Below are positions 44,241 to 54,978 of a stretch of 64,000 nucleotides of DNA, one piece after another; within the stretch, counting starts at the first letter, position 1, and every line of letters starts with the position of its first letter. Both the position numbers and the translations under genes were made by a program. The notes beneath the pieces are model-generated. The model had not been told where the DNA came from and made no database searches. It was given only the letters and a program-made list of their open reading frames with translations. Source of the stretch: Nyssa sinensis. Lineage: Eukaryota; Streptophyta; Magnoliopsida; Cornales; Nyssaceae. The DNA lies in contig CM018052.1 in the NCBI GenBank assembly GCA_008638375.1, positions 21,680,571-21,744,570 of the forward strand, read 5' to 3'.

Positions 44241-45154
44241 TTAATGTATAAAATTGTGTAGTCTTGTATAGATGTTTGTGATAGATGATCTCAATGGGAT
44301 TTTTTTTGAACAATGTGTGATCTATTTTTTGAATTATATTAGCAGTTGTGAACCAATCTTTAGATCTATATTTCTGTATTAACTCCACTGATTCATTTTT
44401 ACTTCTAGTTTATGCCAACTATGAAATCGTTCTGTAATAGTTCCATGCAGAACCTAAATAGCTGTAATGCTACAAAAGGAGTTCTTCAACAGCTTTCTCA
44501 TTCTTTCATTATGGTTGGAATGGCTTGCAACACAATGCAATGGTCATTAGAACACTGGGAATGTTTTCAGGCACACTTTTTTGTCATCTTAAAATCTGCA
44601 TCAGTGCCAGTTCTGTCCACAGCTAAAAAATTTATGCATTGTTGCCTCGTGAGAAATACCATGAATGCTGTCACCCTTTCAAGCTCCAAAAATTCTGGTA
44701 ATGGCTTCAATCTGATAGTGTAGAGTTTAGCACGTCTCCTAAATATTGGTGTATAGAAATGCTATTGCCAGCGCAAGAGTTGCCCAAGTAAATTTGTATG
44801 TCATAGTTTGTGGGGCATTGTTACGCCTTTCGATTACTTTCTGAAATAGGACTTAAATGTAGTACCTAACTCATGTAACTTCATCTAATCACATTTGCAA
44901 ACACAAAAACACAAACACAAACACAAAATCCATAAGTGATCTCCTCTGAGAAGTTCACAGGAACAATTTTGTTATTTTCTCCTAGAATAGGTGAGACAAG
45001 CTTGAAGCTGTAACATTGTTTTCTATGAAGTCCTTACACCCCAGCCCCTTCAATCATTCAACGCTTTATGAAATACCCAGTCTTTCTAGCCCTATACTAC
45101 AGCAAACAATCAAGGAAAATAAATTTAAATATTTTTTACCAAGAAACAAAAATA
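44241..45154. other. Downstream flank of the subtilase gene; unassigned
   Basis: Holds a 103-codon plus ORF (44412-44723) without recognisable features. The subtilase 3' UTR and poly(A) site should lie just below 45155, but no clear poly(A) signal was identified. Confidence 0.4.
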
Positions 45155-48100
45155 CTATGCCAACGATACTGCCATGGGACTTCGAACATTGTGGATTCCA
45201 TCAGTCCAGGTGAACCACCCGAATGAATACTGATCTTTGTTACTTGTGCTCAACATCTCACTTCTTGCTTTTACTGTTATGGTGAAGCTCTTCTTTTGGC
45301 CAACATGGTTAAAGAATAAGATAGGTGGAGAGACCTTAACCGAAAATCCCAGTGGTGGTTTGACACTGGAGAAGTACACACTCTTACTGCCACCAACATT
45401 TGTGACAGTTCTCTTAACATTCACTGTGCCATTGAGTTTGGAAATTGCAAGGGATGGATAGTTGAGATTGTTTGCTGAGGGGGACACTTTGGGACACTTA
45501 AATGATGGGTCAAGATTTTTAACTCCACTGTTGCAAAGGAAGAGAAGATAGTCTCTATATGAGGCATCATACACGAGTCCTGGATCTGCTGCCTTTGTTG
45601 GCCTGAAGTGACCGGATCCAAATTGGAAGGGATCTGCCGGATTTCCAAATGCATCTGTTAGTGGCTTCCCCTTGTTGTTAGTCAGCCCCGCTGCAAGGCA
45701 AAATTTGTGATAACATTAGATAAAAATACATTTGGTTTGTGATAATAACATGGTCAGTTAGTGCAAGCTGCTTCAGTATGATTGCGTGAGTGTACCTGAG
45801 GTCATAAGAGCAGATCTTATGGCAGCACTGCTCCATGTCGGGTGTATGGCCTTGAGAAGTGCAGCAGCAGCAGCCACATGAGGACAGGACATGGAAGTTC
45901 CTGACAAAATGTTATATTTGACGACTCGGTGATCACCCTCCCAAGTTGTTGGTGGTGACGCTTCACTCCATGCTGCTAATATATTAAGCCCTGGAGCTGT
46001 GATATCCGGCTGTCAAATAAACAAACTCTTTGAAATTTGAGTTTCCATCACAGAAACAACAATTTCAAGTTTTTTTATTTTATTGCAGTTCTTTTAAAAA
46101 GAATTCTGCAGTATAAAGATTTTATTATTGATTATAGTGCTTCCAGTGCAATTGGTACTGATAATTACCTTGAGAATATCCGGTGTAATGCTGTTTGGAC
46201 CTCTACTGGTAAAGTTAGCCATGGAAGGTGCTGGTTTTCTATGTATCACAGTCCTTGCAGGGACAATATAAGCTCTTGGTTTCTTGGTGGAATTGATGTA
46301 GTTGAGAATTTTAATTGCATTGTTCGAATCCACTGCAGTTGCAGGAAGGAGATGAGGATCAGGTTCTATTTCAGCACCAACTAGCGGAATATTTCCTAAG
46401 ACGAACCCAACACCCCCTGCTCTTTTAACCTCTTCTCCTTTTCCAATTCTTGTTCCATTCCCTCTCAAGCACAACACAATCTTTCCTTTGGCCTTTTCAG
46501 GTGATAGAGAACCGGGAAGACATTGCCTGCAAATTTCCAAAGTTCATCCAATCATCATCCAAATGCTATAACAAAATTTTCAAAGCCTCCAAACAATTAG
46601 AATGTGTGATTAGAATACCCTGCAATATAATTTTTGGGCACGTCAGGGGCAACTACTTGTGCTGCATAAACTAGTGGGTACATCTTTTTCTTCAGTTTGT
46701 ATGGACTTACTGATTGTCCCTAATAATTGATCAGAAGATAACAAAAGCATTTAAAAAATAAAGGAATATTGATAAATGAAATCAAACTATGACAATCTTG
46801 TTAATGTCTACCTCAATTATCGCGCCATTTCCTAGCACTAGAGGTGCCACAAATGCTCGGTCCAAGCTACTAGCACCAACGGTGATGATCCACGGAGCCT
46901 GGTTAGATAATGTTGATGGGGCAGGGCCATTGTTGCCGGCACTACATGACACTATAATGTTTTTTTTGGTAGCATGAAGTGCTCCAATTGCAATACCATC
47001 CCCATCGTACGGATCAGGCTCATTTGTCACAATGGAAATGCTCAGTACATCAATACCATCAGCAATGGCATCGTCAATGGCCGCAAGCATGTCTTCTGTA
47101 AAGCATGAGGTCCCACCTGCTTTGACTTTGGTTGGAATTGCCCAGCAAACTTTGTATATGGCAAGGCGCACGAGTGGTGCACCACCTGAGGCGGTGCCAC
47201 ATGCAAATCCACCAAGGGCTGAGGCATTGGGAACACTTCGGCCACCAACTGTCGATGATGTGTGAGTGCCATGGCCATTCTTGTCCCGAGGAGATTGAAA
47301 ATCCAATGTGGTATTAAGGGGGCCATAGTATTGCTCGTAACCTTTAAGGTAGTACCGAGCTCCAATTATCTTCCTGGGAAAAATGCCAAAAACGTCAAAT
47401 TTCAATTTTGATGTTGGATTCTTGGTTTCAATGTAAAGTTCCATTGTGAGGGCACAAAATAGTGTACAGCCCCAAAGTAAGCAGTAACCATGCCTTGGAG
47501 TTAATCATGAATTTTGATTGTCAGCTTACTCTAAACCTAACTCGCCGCCTGTTTTGTGGTTAGTGTTATATTATTACACACCCGGATAAAGGAGCAGGTT
47601 GCATTATAGGTAACTGAAGAAATGGTCTTAATAGAGATGAGACAAAATTCATGTACAATAGGAATTCACAACAACATTGAGTATGTATCATTGAAATCCA
47701 AAACACTTTTTAAGTTGTAAAATGCACAATGGGTCCCATAATAGCATCTGAAGAAAAGGGTTCCATTTTGTCAAAAGCTCTGTAGAAATAGACTTGCTTT
47801 GATTGTAGTGATCACTGTGACCAAATCTCAACAACAACGTTGTTTTGTTATATATGTGTGCTATAATACACAAGGTGCCTACAAAAGTATTGAGGGTAAA
47901 TAAGTTCGTACAAAGACAAAAACTTAAAAAAGATAGAAAAGCAATTTCTAGGCATTATGAGTTGTTAAACAATCAAATGCAGTTATACAAGAGTCTTCTC
48001 TATATAATTGGAGACTAAAAGTAATAAAATAATAACTCTGAGTGATTTTTTTTAATATTAATATAATTTTTTACTTTATTATATATATATATATATATTA

Positions 48101-48770
48101 TTTTTACTTTTATAATACAAAATTTAATTATTTTTCAACAAGATAGAGTTATATATTAAATAAAATCTTATTAATAGAATTAAATTTTTTTTTTCACGAA
48201 GTCTTAGTAGAGTTTTTTTGTAGAGTTAAATTTTTATTAATCTTATACTTTTAATTTGATTATATTATAAATACATAAAATTTGAGGTCTTTTATAGAGT
48301 TAGATTTTTATTAATCTTATATTTCCAATTCAAATATACTATAAATATCTAAAATTTAAGACTTTTTGTTTAATAGAGTATAAAACGATTGTTTTATTAA
48401 TTTTATACTACAGCCAACCCTAAGTCATATACTAAAAAATTTGGTCACGGGTACCACCAAAGTTAATTCTTCTTCCCAAAATTTAAAAATAACCATAGAA
48501 AGCATAAGAGAGTCATAAATATGACACATAAAGAAGAAAAGAATATATAACACTCACTTGTTACAGTGTGATGAGTTAAAAGCATCCCCAGTTTGGCAGA
48601 TTCCTTTCCATGATTTTGGAACGGGTCCCAATCCTTCATCACTAAAGCTCTTTGACTCTGGCCACACACCTGCAGATCAACACACTCACTAGTCATCACA
48701 TGCAATCATATTGCCTTCAACCAATCAATCTGTACATGTAAGAAATAAATAAATAAATATTCCTTAACCA

Positions 48771-48807
<37 letters not shown>

Positions 48808-49336
48808 CAAACTGTATGAAGAAATGTGTTTACATTATATTGGGATTGCATTACCTGTATCCACTAGGCCAACTATGATATCTTTCCCATACTTGGCTTT
48901 CAATAACAAGTCTCCTTTCTTCATTTGGTTCAATTGTTTCCCTTCTTCTAATCCTGAAAATACCCATGACCTTGTAGTCTGCAAAGAGTACTTTCTTGGG
49001 TGGCTCTGAAACACTGATACTACTTCATCCATGTCTGCAAACAACCACTTTTTCAAATGAGAGAGAGAAAGAGAGAAAGCCAATCTGATGGTTATGTTTA
49101 TTTACCGGATAATTTCGAGGCTTCCTCCGCGGTGAGCACTGCTGCGAAGCCATTGATACTGTTCTTGTAACTATAAAGAAGAGAAGATCTTGCTTCTTCC
49201 TTGGATTTTTTCACAGACAACAGGAAGGAGTGATGGGTTTCTTCAATTTCAGTCACTGTTTTCCCTCCACTGTGTTCTCCAAAGTATACTATATATACCT
49301 GTAATGATGATACAAGTTTGTGTAAGGGATTAGATA

Positions 49337-49386
<50 letters not shown>

Positions 49387-49504
49387 TTTTCAGAAAGAAG
49401 AAGAAGAAGAAAGAAACCTGTCGTTCAACACACGAGCCTAATAGAGGAAGAAGAAGAAGAAGAAGAAGATAGAAAATAGATAATTCCTTCACAATTGTTG
49501 CCAT
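45155..49504 (-). CDS. SBT5.6: Subtilisin-like serine protease, SBT5.6 type, nine exons, 780 residues
   Basis: Exons on the minus strand: 49504-49418, 49298-49106, 49034-48855, 48669-48558, 47373-46812, 46719-46619, 46526-46169, 46009-45796, 45690-45155. All introns are GT-AG with matching phases; the sum is 781 codons with stop. Residues 1-25 are a signal peptide with a Leu-rich core. An I9 propeptide follows (VYIVYFGEH...[11 protein letters not shown]). The S8 domain has catalytic Asp in LVDTGVWPES, His in [12 protein letters not shown], the oxyanion Asn in SAGNNGPAP and Ser in [10 protein letters not shown] protease-associated insert ([10 protein letters not shown]...[12 protein letters not shown]) lies between Asn and Ser. 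The Fn3-like C-terminus ends RSPMAVSLA. Length and landmarks fit plant subtilases of group 5; the [16 protein letters not shown] and [20 protein letters not shown] segments point to SBT5.6. Such enzymes are secreted and act in the apoplast; the substrate is unknown. No lesion was seen. Intron 4 (1.18 kb) is the only long one. Confidence 0.93.
49299..49417 (-). repeat. Compound microsatellite filling most of subtilase intron 1
   Basis: Plus-strand order: (GT)n (TA)n T-run then AGAAG repeats, at about 49338-49415. In the gene's sense this is TTCTTC repeats, A-run, (TA)n, (CA)n, ending about 20 bases before the acceptor region. The intron is only 119 bp. Confidence 0.85.
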
Positions 49505-49536
49505 GGCTTAAAAATCTGTGGGCTGACATGTAAGTG

Positions 49537-49544
49537 TATTTATA
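49537..49544 (-). promoter_or_regulatory. Possible TATA box of the subtilase gene
   Basis: TATAAATA on the minus strand, 33 bases upstream of the ATG. That spacing would leave almost no 5' leader, so either the leader is very short or another promoter is used. Confidence 0.25.
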
Positions 49545-51129
49545 CATTCTATTATTTATCAAAAATATCAATATAGCAATGTTACGAATTTTACCATTTT
49601 TATTCTATTTTAATTTCACTCTCTCATATAAGTAAAAGACTATTATTTATTTAATAAATGATAGATCCTACTCACGTGAGAAAGTAGAATCAAAATAGAA
49701 TAAAAAGAATAAAATTCCTGACATTTCTCATCTCGATAATCATCTTTTCTCTCACTGGACTATATTGTGGGATTATTATGGTCCAAAGGATAGGATGGGA
49801 TGTGATGAGTAATGATTTATTATCCATTCATTTTTATTTATGATAAGAAGAATTCTTGATTTCTCTCTTTCTTATTTTTTTCTCACTTAAAAATACATGA
49901 TAAGAATAAAAATATATAAATATGAAGATGAACCAACAATAAATCATTTCCCGAATGTGATATATATAAAATTTAAAGTATTTCTATTTCAACAAAAATG
50001 AATTGTTTATATTTATGTCGCAACCAGGTGGGCCCACTTATTCAGATGACGAGACTGATCCCACCTGCTTACTATGATATTTCTTAATACTATGATATTT
50101 CTTAATTTTGTATTCTTTTGAGTTAATTACATACCATAAGTAACTTTTGTCAAAGTTCTCTTCAAAGCAATCATCACCGCCCAAATGAGTGCAGTATGTC
50201 CTAATCCTTTATGGTGGATGATTATTCTTTAAGAATTTGGTAAGAATTAGAATTGGAGAGAAACTTGCATTTTATAAGATACTACCGTCTTTGAAAATTA
50301 ATATTTAAAGCTTTTTTGTTGAGAGTATTCTATAAATTTCTACGTCAAATAATATTATAGTGACATTCACAATGACACAACATGTGAGCGATGATGTAAC
50401 AACATATTATTATAATATTTTAATTATATTATTGATGCACTATCAATATTACACAGTCACATCATTTAACATGGGAACCTAATTAATGCTGGTGTTTGTA
50501 CTAAACTTTATTATTAAGGATAAAATTCATGCTATTTATAGTGACTAGGCTACACAATAAGAGGTAACTCTCTCCCTTCTCATAAATTCCCTTACTAATC
50601 CGGATGAACACAAGATTCGATCCCCTAATCTTTGATAGTATCACCTAAAGGCTTACTAAATGTTAGTTAACATCTTTGAATGTCAATATTATTACCCTTT
50701 TGCGCTGATGGGGTGTTGATATAAGAAGAGATCTTAACCTCAGATGTTGAACTTTACTCAATCCCTTTTATTTTTTAAAACTAACTTCATGTGGTAACAC
50801 AAGTCTTGTTTTATACCAAACCCTAGTCTAGCAATAAAGTGCCGAGTCTTGTGCCCAACATTGTCTAATTTGTTGTTTGAAAATAGCATTGAGATTAGAG
50901 GTCAAAACAATTTAATAGTTGAATGCAGATTGTTGACCCATCTACCAATCATCTTTAGTGCATCAATTACATATATCATTTTACTTTTATTAGGCTCTTT
51001 CTAGTGGAAAATTTATTGAGAGAAGAAAAAAATAACATTTGCTTTATACGGTCAATCATTTTATAATTAATATTTAATAAATTGATAATTTCTAATAAAT
51101 TAAAGTTAACTATGTCATCATTTTCTTAG
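49545..51129. other. Upstream flank of subtilase gene; unassigned AT-rich DNA
   Basis: No gene or transposon end was recognised. The subtilase promoter should lie in the first part. Confidence 0.45.
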
Positions 51130-52590
51130 TATTTACATGTCCTAAACGTCCATGCCGTAAAAAAAGACAATCTACAATATAAGTAGAAATACTTATTTTA
51201 TTATTAATATTAAACTTGAACATCCCCTTGTACATATAATCTTTCCCAACAAAGGTAACGCTTTAATTTGTCTGCCTCAAATACAAGTTTAATACCATGT
51301 TTATTAAAAAGACTACCAGATACTAAATTCTTTCTAACTTCAGGTATATGATAAACATTATAGGGGCTTAGGACTTTTCCAAAAGTGAACTCTAGTTGCA
51401 CTGTCCCTTTTCACTTGTGCAGTAAAGGAGTTTCACATGTAGAAGATGGTCCCTTTATCCATAGGCTCATAAGCAGAAACCAAATTTATGTCCTTCCACA
51501 CGTGCCTTGTTGCACTCAGTCTATCCACCAAGGAACATCATCTCTAAGAAGATTAACCTCGGATTTTAGTATTATTAATTTCTTCTTAGCACTTGATGCT
51601 TCTTCTTCTTGTTTTTTTTTTTTTTTTGTAAAAACGACAATCCTTTTTAAAGTGACCTGACTTATGACAAAAGAAACAAGTACCCTTTTCCTTCTTGTTA
51701 GCATTAGTATCATTGGTAGCATTTTTTGTTTTCTTATTACTGTGTTGAGCATTGTGATGGTATTTCTACACTTTCTTTTCCTCCACCACATGAACCTTAG
51801 GAGCATTTTGCTGTTCATTGTCATCTCCTTTTCCAGACTCTTCCTTTATTTTGAGGCGAGCCTCCAATTCCTAAAGAGATATTTCTTGGTAGTTTTTATG
51901 TTTAAGGACTTTCTGATAGTCCTTCCATGAGGGAGGAGATTTTTCAATTATAGTAGAAACTATCACATATTCATCCATTTTTAAATTCTTAAGTTTGCAG
52001 TGATCAAGAAGACTTATTTCATGCAACTGTTATGTGATAGGCCTAGAGTTGATCATTTTATAATTTAAAAGTTGACCAATTAGAAACTTCTTACTTATCG
52101 CATCTTTCGCTCATAATTTGGTATCTAGTTTGTCCCATAGTTCTTTGGCAGCCCACACATTTTGGTACATATTGAACAAAGTGTCATTCATTGCATTCAA
52201 GATAGGAGTATAACACAAAAAATCACCTGTCTCCCATGTGATGTGTTGTTGTGCTTGTGCTACAGTCTCGTCTTCTTGCTCTATAGGGTTTGGAATGTTC
52301 AACACATAGACTCTCTTTACGACAGTAAAAAGGAAGTGAAACTTCATTTGCCATCACAAGAAATTTTTGCCATCAAATATGCCCAATTTGAAAAATGACT
52401 CTATCATCTGTCACATTGACCTTGCGGTAGAATTATCCACCTTTGGAATACAAGATTTAAGTAGTGAGAAAACTAAGCTTCCAAAATTTGGTGTGGAAAA
52501 GTTGGAGTGGTTGCAAGAACTCCATTGTACCAGAAGCATTCTTCAAGACGTGTACATAACAATGTCTTAAATACTGTATTTTTCTTTACC
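51130..52590 (-). pseudogene. Copia gag-protease remnant, minus strand
   Basis: Minus strand: gag start region with SFFKLGIFDGKNF (near 52390) and WQMKFHFLF (near 52340), then ETGDFLCYTPILNAMNDTLFNMYQNVWAAKELWDKLD (52250-52115), the retrotran_gag_2/UBN2 core of plant copia. A broken zinc knuckle (HKSGHFKKDC in a shifted frame, near 51650) follows, then a Lys-rich run. Last is VLSPYNVYHIPEVRKNLVSGSLFNKHGIKLVFEADK (51365-51260), the segment just before GAG-pre-integrase. Stops and frameshifts are frequent. The pol remainder is absent, so it is truncated at about 51130. Confidence 0.85.
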
Positions 52591-53364
52591 AGTTTCGATT
52601 ATGTGTGCAAATAGAATCTGCACAATTAATATTCAAGATATAATGAAGCTTTAACTCTACCAGTAACTTGCACTATTAAAGGTAGAATGCGAACAAATCG
52701 TTGGTGTAAATAGAGGCCAAGTTTGTATACTATTACTATAGATTAATGGAATACATAAATAGAAGGAACAAAATAATAGAATGGTTACAGTAGAATAACA
52801 AGAAGAAATGAGAAGATGTCTTTAAATTCGCAACCAGAAATATGCATATATGTATGTGTGTATACACACACACACACACTAGCCTCTCTCGAATAAATGA
52901 ATAATAACTAAGTAGGGTAGTGAGTTTGGGCTAAAGATGTTATTAGGAGTGAATGCCATCACCCATTGATTGAAGGAGTTAGCAGCTATAAAGAGGATAC
53001 AAACCAAAATTAAACAATGTTTGCATAAAGTGGATGCCTTTCTTAGAACATGTATGATTGTTAGTAAACAAACATCAAACACTAAAAAATAATTCTAAGC
53101 TCCTTAAAAAATAAGAATAAAAATAATCATAAGCTCCCAAGGAAACCAAACATCAAATCATAACCCAAAAGAAAAAGAACAAAATGAAAGATCCGAAAGG
53201 TAAAGGAAAATGAATTATGAAAAAAAAAATCTTTATTCATGATAAAAACATGTGTACTTTGAATGCCATACTTTTGACTCAAAAAATATACAAGATCAAG
53301 CTAATATAAATTTACAACTAATTATTATTAAGAAGTATTCACATTATTATCTCCAAATAAAAGG
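52591..53364. other. Unassigned DNA with TG/CA microsatellite
   Basis: (TATG/TGTA)n and (CA)n at 52841-52880, otherwise nothing recognisable. Confidence 0.5.
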
Positions 53365-53556
53365 TGATATACCACAAACAGACACACCAATCACCTTGAG
53401 ACACCTGTGCTTACAGAGTTACTAATCTTGATCATACAGAGCTGATGATCTTGATCATACAGAGCAGCCACAAGCCTTCAGGGCAGTCTCATATATATAT
53501 TACATAGAGCCGATGAACTCGGTCATACAGAACATTCACAGCTTCAAGGCATTCTC

Positions 53557-53613
<57 letters not shown>

Positions 53614-54112
53614 TACAGAGCCAACAAACTCGGTCATACAGTGCAGGTGGAGCCTCCAAGGCATTCCCATGCACATATCTTCCAGACCTTATGCTCTGGG
53701 CAATATTCATCCAGCATTTCACATGGTTCCGATCTTATGGCTTCCGTAACAACTGCCAAGCAGGGAATAAGGAAACAGTCTTCGACACGAAAACTACTAT
53801 CTATGATTATCTCCATCTGTGACTCAATACTCCACAAGGTAACTGCAATCTTCGATGATCAAATCCCTATATTCATGGCGTCGAATCCTAATCAACTTAG
53901 GAAGGCCACGACCTATAAATTAAACCCTAAAGGTACGCTTTATTTTTATGCTCATTCTTTGGCTTTCAATACAGTCTTTCAATTCCTTTTTACTTACTTA
54001 AGCATCAGAGCGGCTACCGCCGGAGCCAATCCGGTGGTCCTCTGATCATCTTTCTGAGTGTTCTACAGGTCACGGAGCCCACACTTATTGCGAGTCGAAA
54101 AGTGCAGCATCA
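53365..54112 (+). mobile_element. Solo LTR, gypsy family A (copy 2), with 5-bp target duplication
   Basis: TGATATACCACAAAC...AAAGTGCAGCATCA, flanked by AAAGG on both sides (53360-53364 and 54113-54117). TATA box TATAAAT at 53914-53920. An (AT)n tract of about 50 bp (53560-53611) interrupts the 5' half and explains its greater length compared with the other copies. Orientation is opposite to the neighbouring solo LTR at 54376. The 134-codon ORF within it is chance. Confidence 0.93.
53560..53611. repeat. (AT)26 microsatellite
   Basis: Pure AT dinucleotide run inside the solo LTR. Confidence 0.95.
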
Positions 54113-54236
54113 AAAGGCTTTTTCTAATGAGTAAAGTAGTTACTTTATATGGGCAGTGGGTGGATTTTGGGATGTTATTGGGATTGTATGATACACTTAG
54201 AAGCATATCCCAACTTAAAACTTGATTTATTTTTTG

Positions 54237-54978
54237 TTTTTGTTGGTACTTATAAGAAAATCATTCCAATTTTCTAACATTTAGGTTGGGATTACAAAAG
54301 TATTCTCATTTTATTTATTTAGTTATTAATTTGTATGATCCCAATTTTTGTTGGTACTTATAAGAAAATCATTGGTGATGCTGCACTTTTTGGCCGATGT
54401 GACTTTGAACTCTACGACCTGAAGAACACTCAAGAAGATGATCAAAGGGCCACCGGATTGGCTCCGGTGGTAGCCGCTCCGATGCTTAAGTCAATAAAAC
54501 TGAATTGAAAGACTGTAATGTAAGTCAAAGAATGAGCATGAAGATAACAGCGTACCTTAGGGTTTTATTTATAGGTTTATGATTCCCAAGTTGATTAGGA
54601 TATGGAGCCGTGAAAGTAGGGATTTGATCATCAGAGAATGGTAGTTACCACGTTGAACACTGCTTTTGAGAGATATCTGTGAGTGGTAGTTTCCTTGTTG
54701 GAGACTGTTTCCGTATCTCTTGCTCGGTAGGGGCTTTAAGGCGGTAACGAGGTCTGAACCATAAAGGGCGCTCTGGAGGAATTTTAGTCTGAGCACGAGT
54801 TCTGGAGGTTAAGTGTATAAGTATGCTTTGTAGGCTTACCCTACTCTGGATGATCGAGCATAATCAGATCTGTAAGCACACGTGTTTCAAGAGGATTGGT
54901 CTGTCGGTTTGTGGTATATCAATTGGGATTACAAAAGTATTCTCATTTGATTTATTTAGTTATTAATTTGTATGATCC
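54237..54978. repeat. Direct repeat split by a solo LTR insertion
   Basis: Segment A (TTTTTGTTGGTACTTATAAG...) occurs at 54237 and 54345. Segment C (TTGGGATTACAAAAGTATTC...) occurs at 54286 and at 54923, the second copy directly after the solo LTR. The order is A-B-C-A'-[LTR]-C'. Removing the LTR and one target copy leaves A' joined to C' without B. A tandem duplication therefore existed here before the LTR landed in its second unit. Confidence 0.8.
54376..54921 (-). mobile_element. Solo LTR, gypsy family A (copy 3), with 5-bp target duplication
   Basis: Plus strand reads TGATGCTGCACTTTTTGG...GTGGTATATCA, flanked by ATTGG (54371-54375 and 54922-54926). Sense is minus. It shares the ACCGGATTGGCTCCGG(C/T)GGTAGCCGCTCCGATGCTTAAGT block with copies 1 and 2 but diverges more in the distal half. 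Length 546 bp. Confidence 0.93.

Noticed and set aside
44412..44723. 103-codon plus ORF downstream of the subtilase
   Set aside because: No recognisable domain, no second exon and no codon pattern on either strand; could be a fragment of an unknown gene but cannot be supported.
47032..47317. Plus-strand ORFs opposite the subtilase exon 5
   Set aside because: Antisense shadows of a conserved S8 exon.
53641..54045. 134-codon plus ORF
   Set aside because: It lies inside a solo LTR and is not conserved as a frame in the other two copies.
8764..54921. Idea that the LTRs at 8764 and 53365 are the two ends of one giant element
   Set aside because: Each has its own distinct 5-bp target duplication (GTTAC, AAAGG) and they are in opposite orientation, so they are separate solo LTRs.
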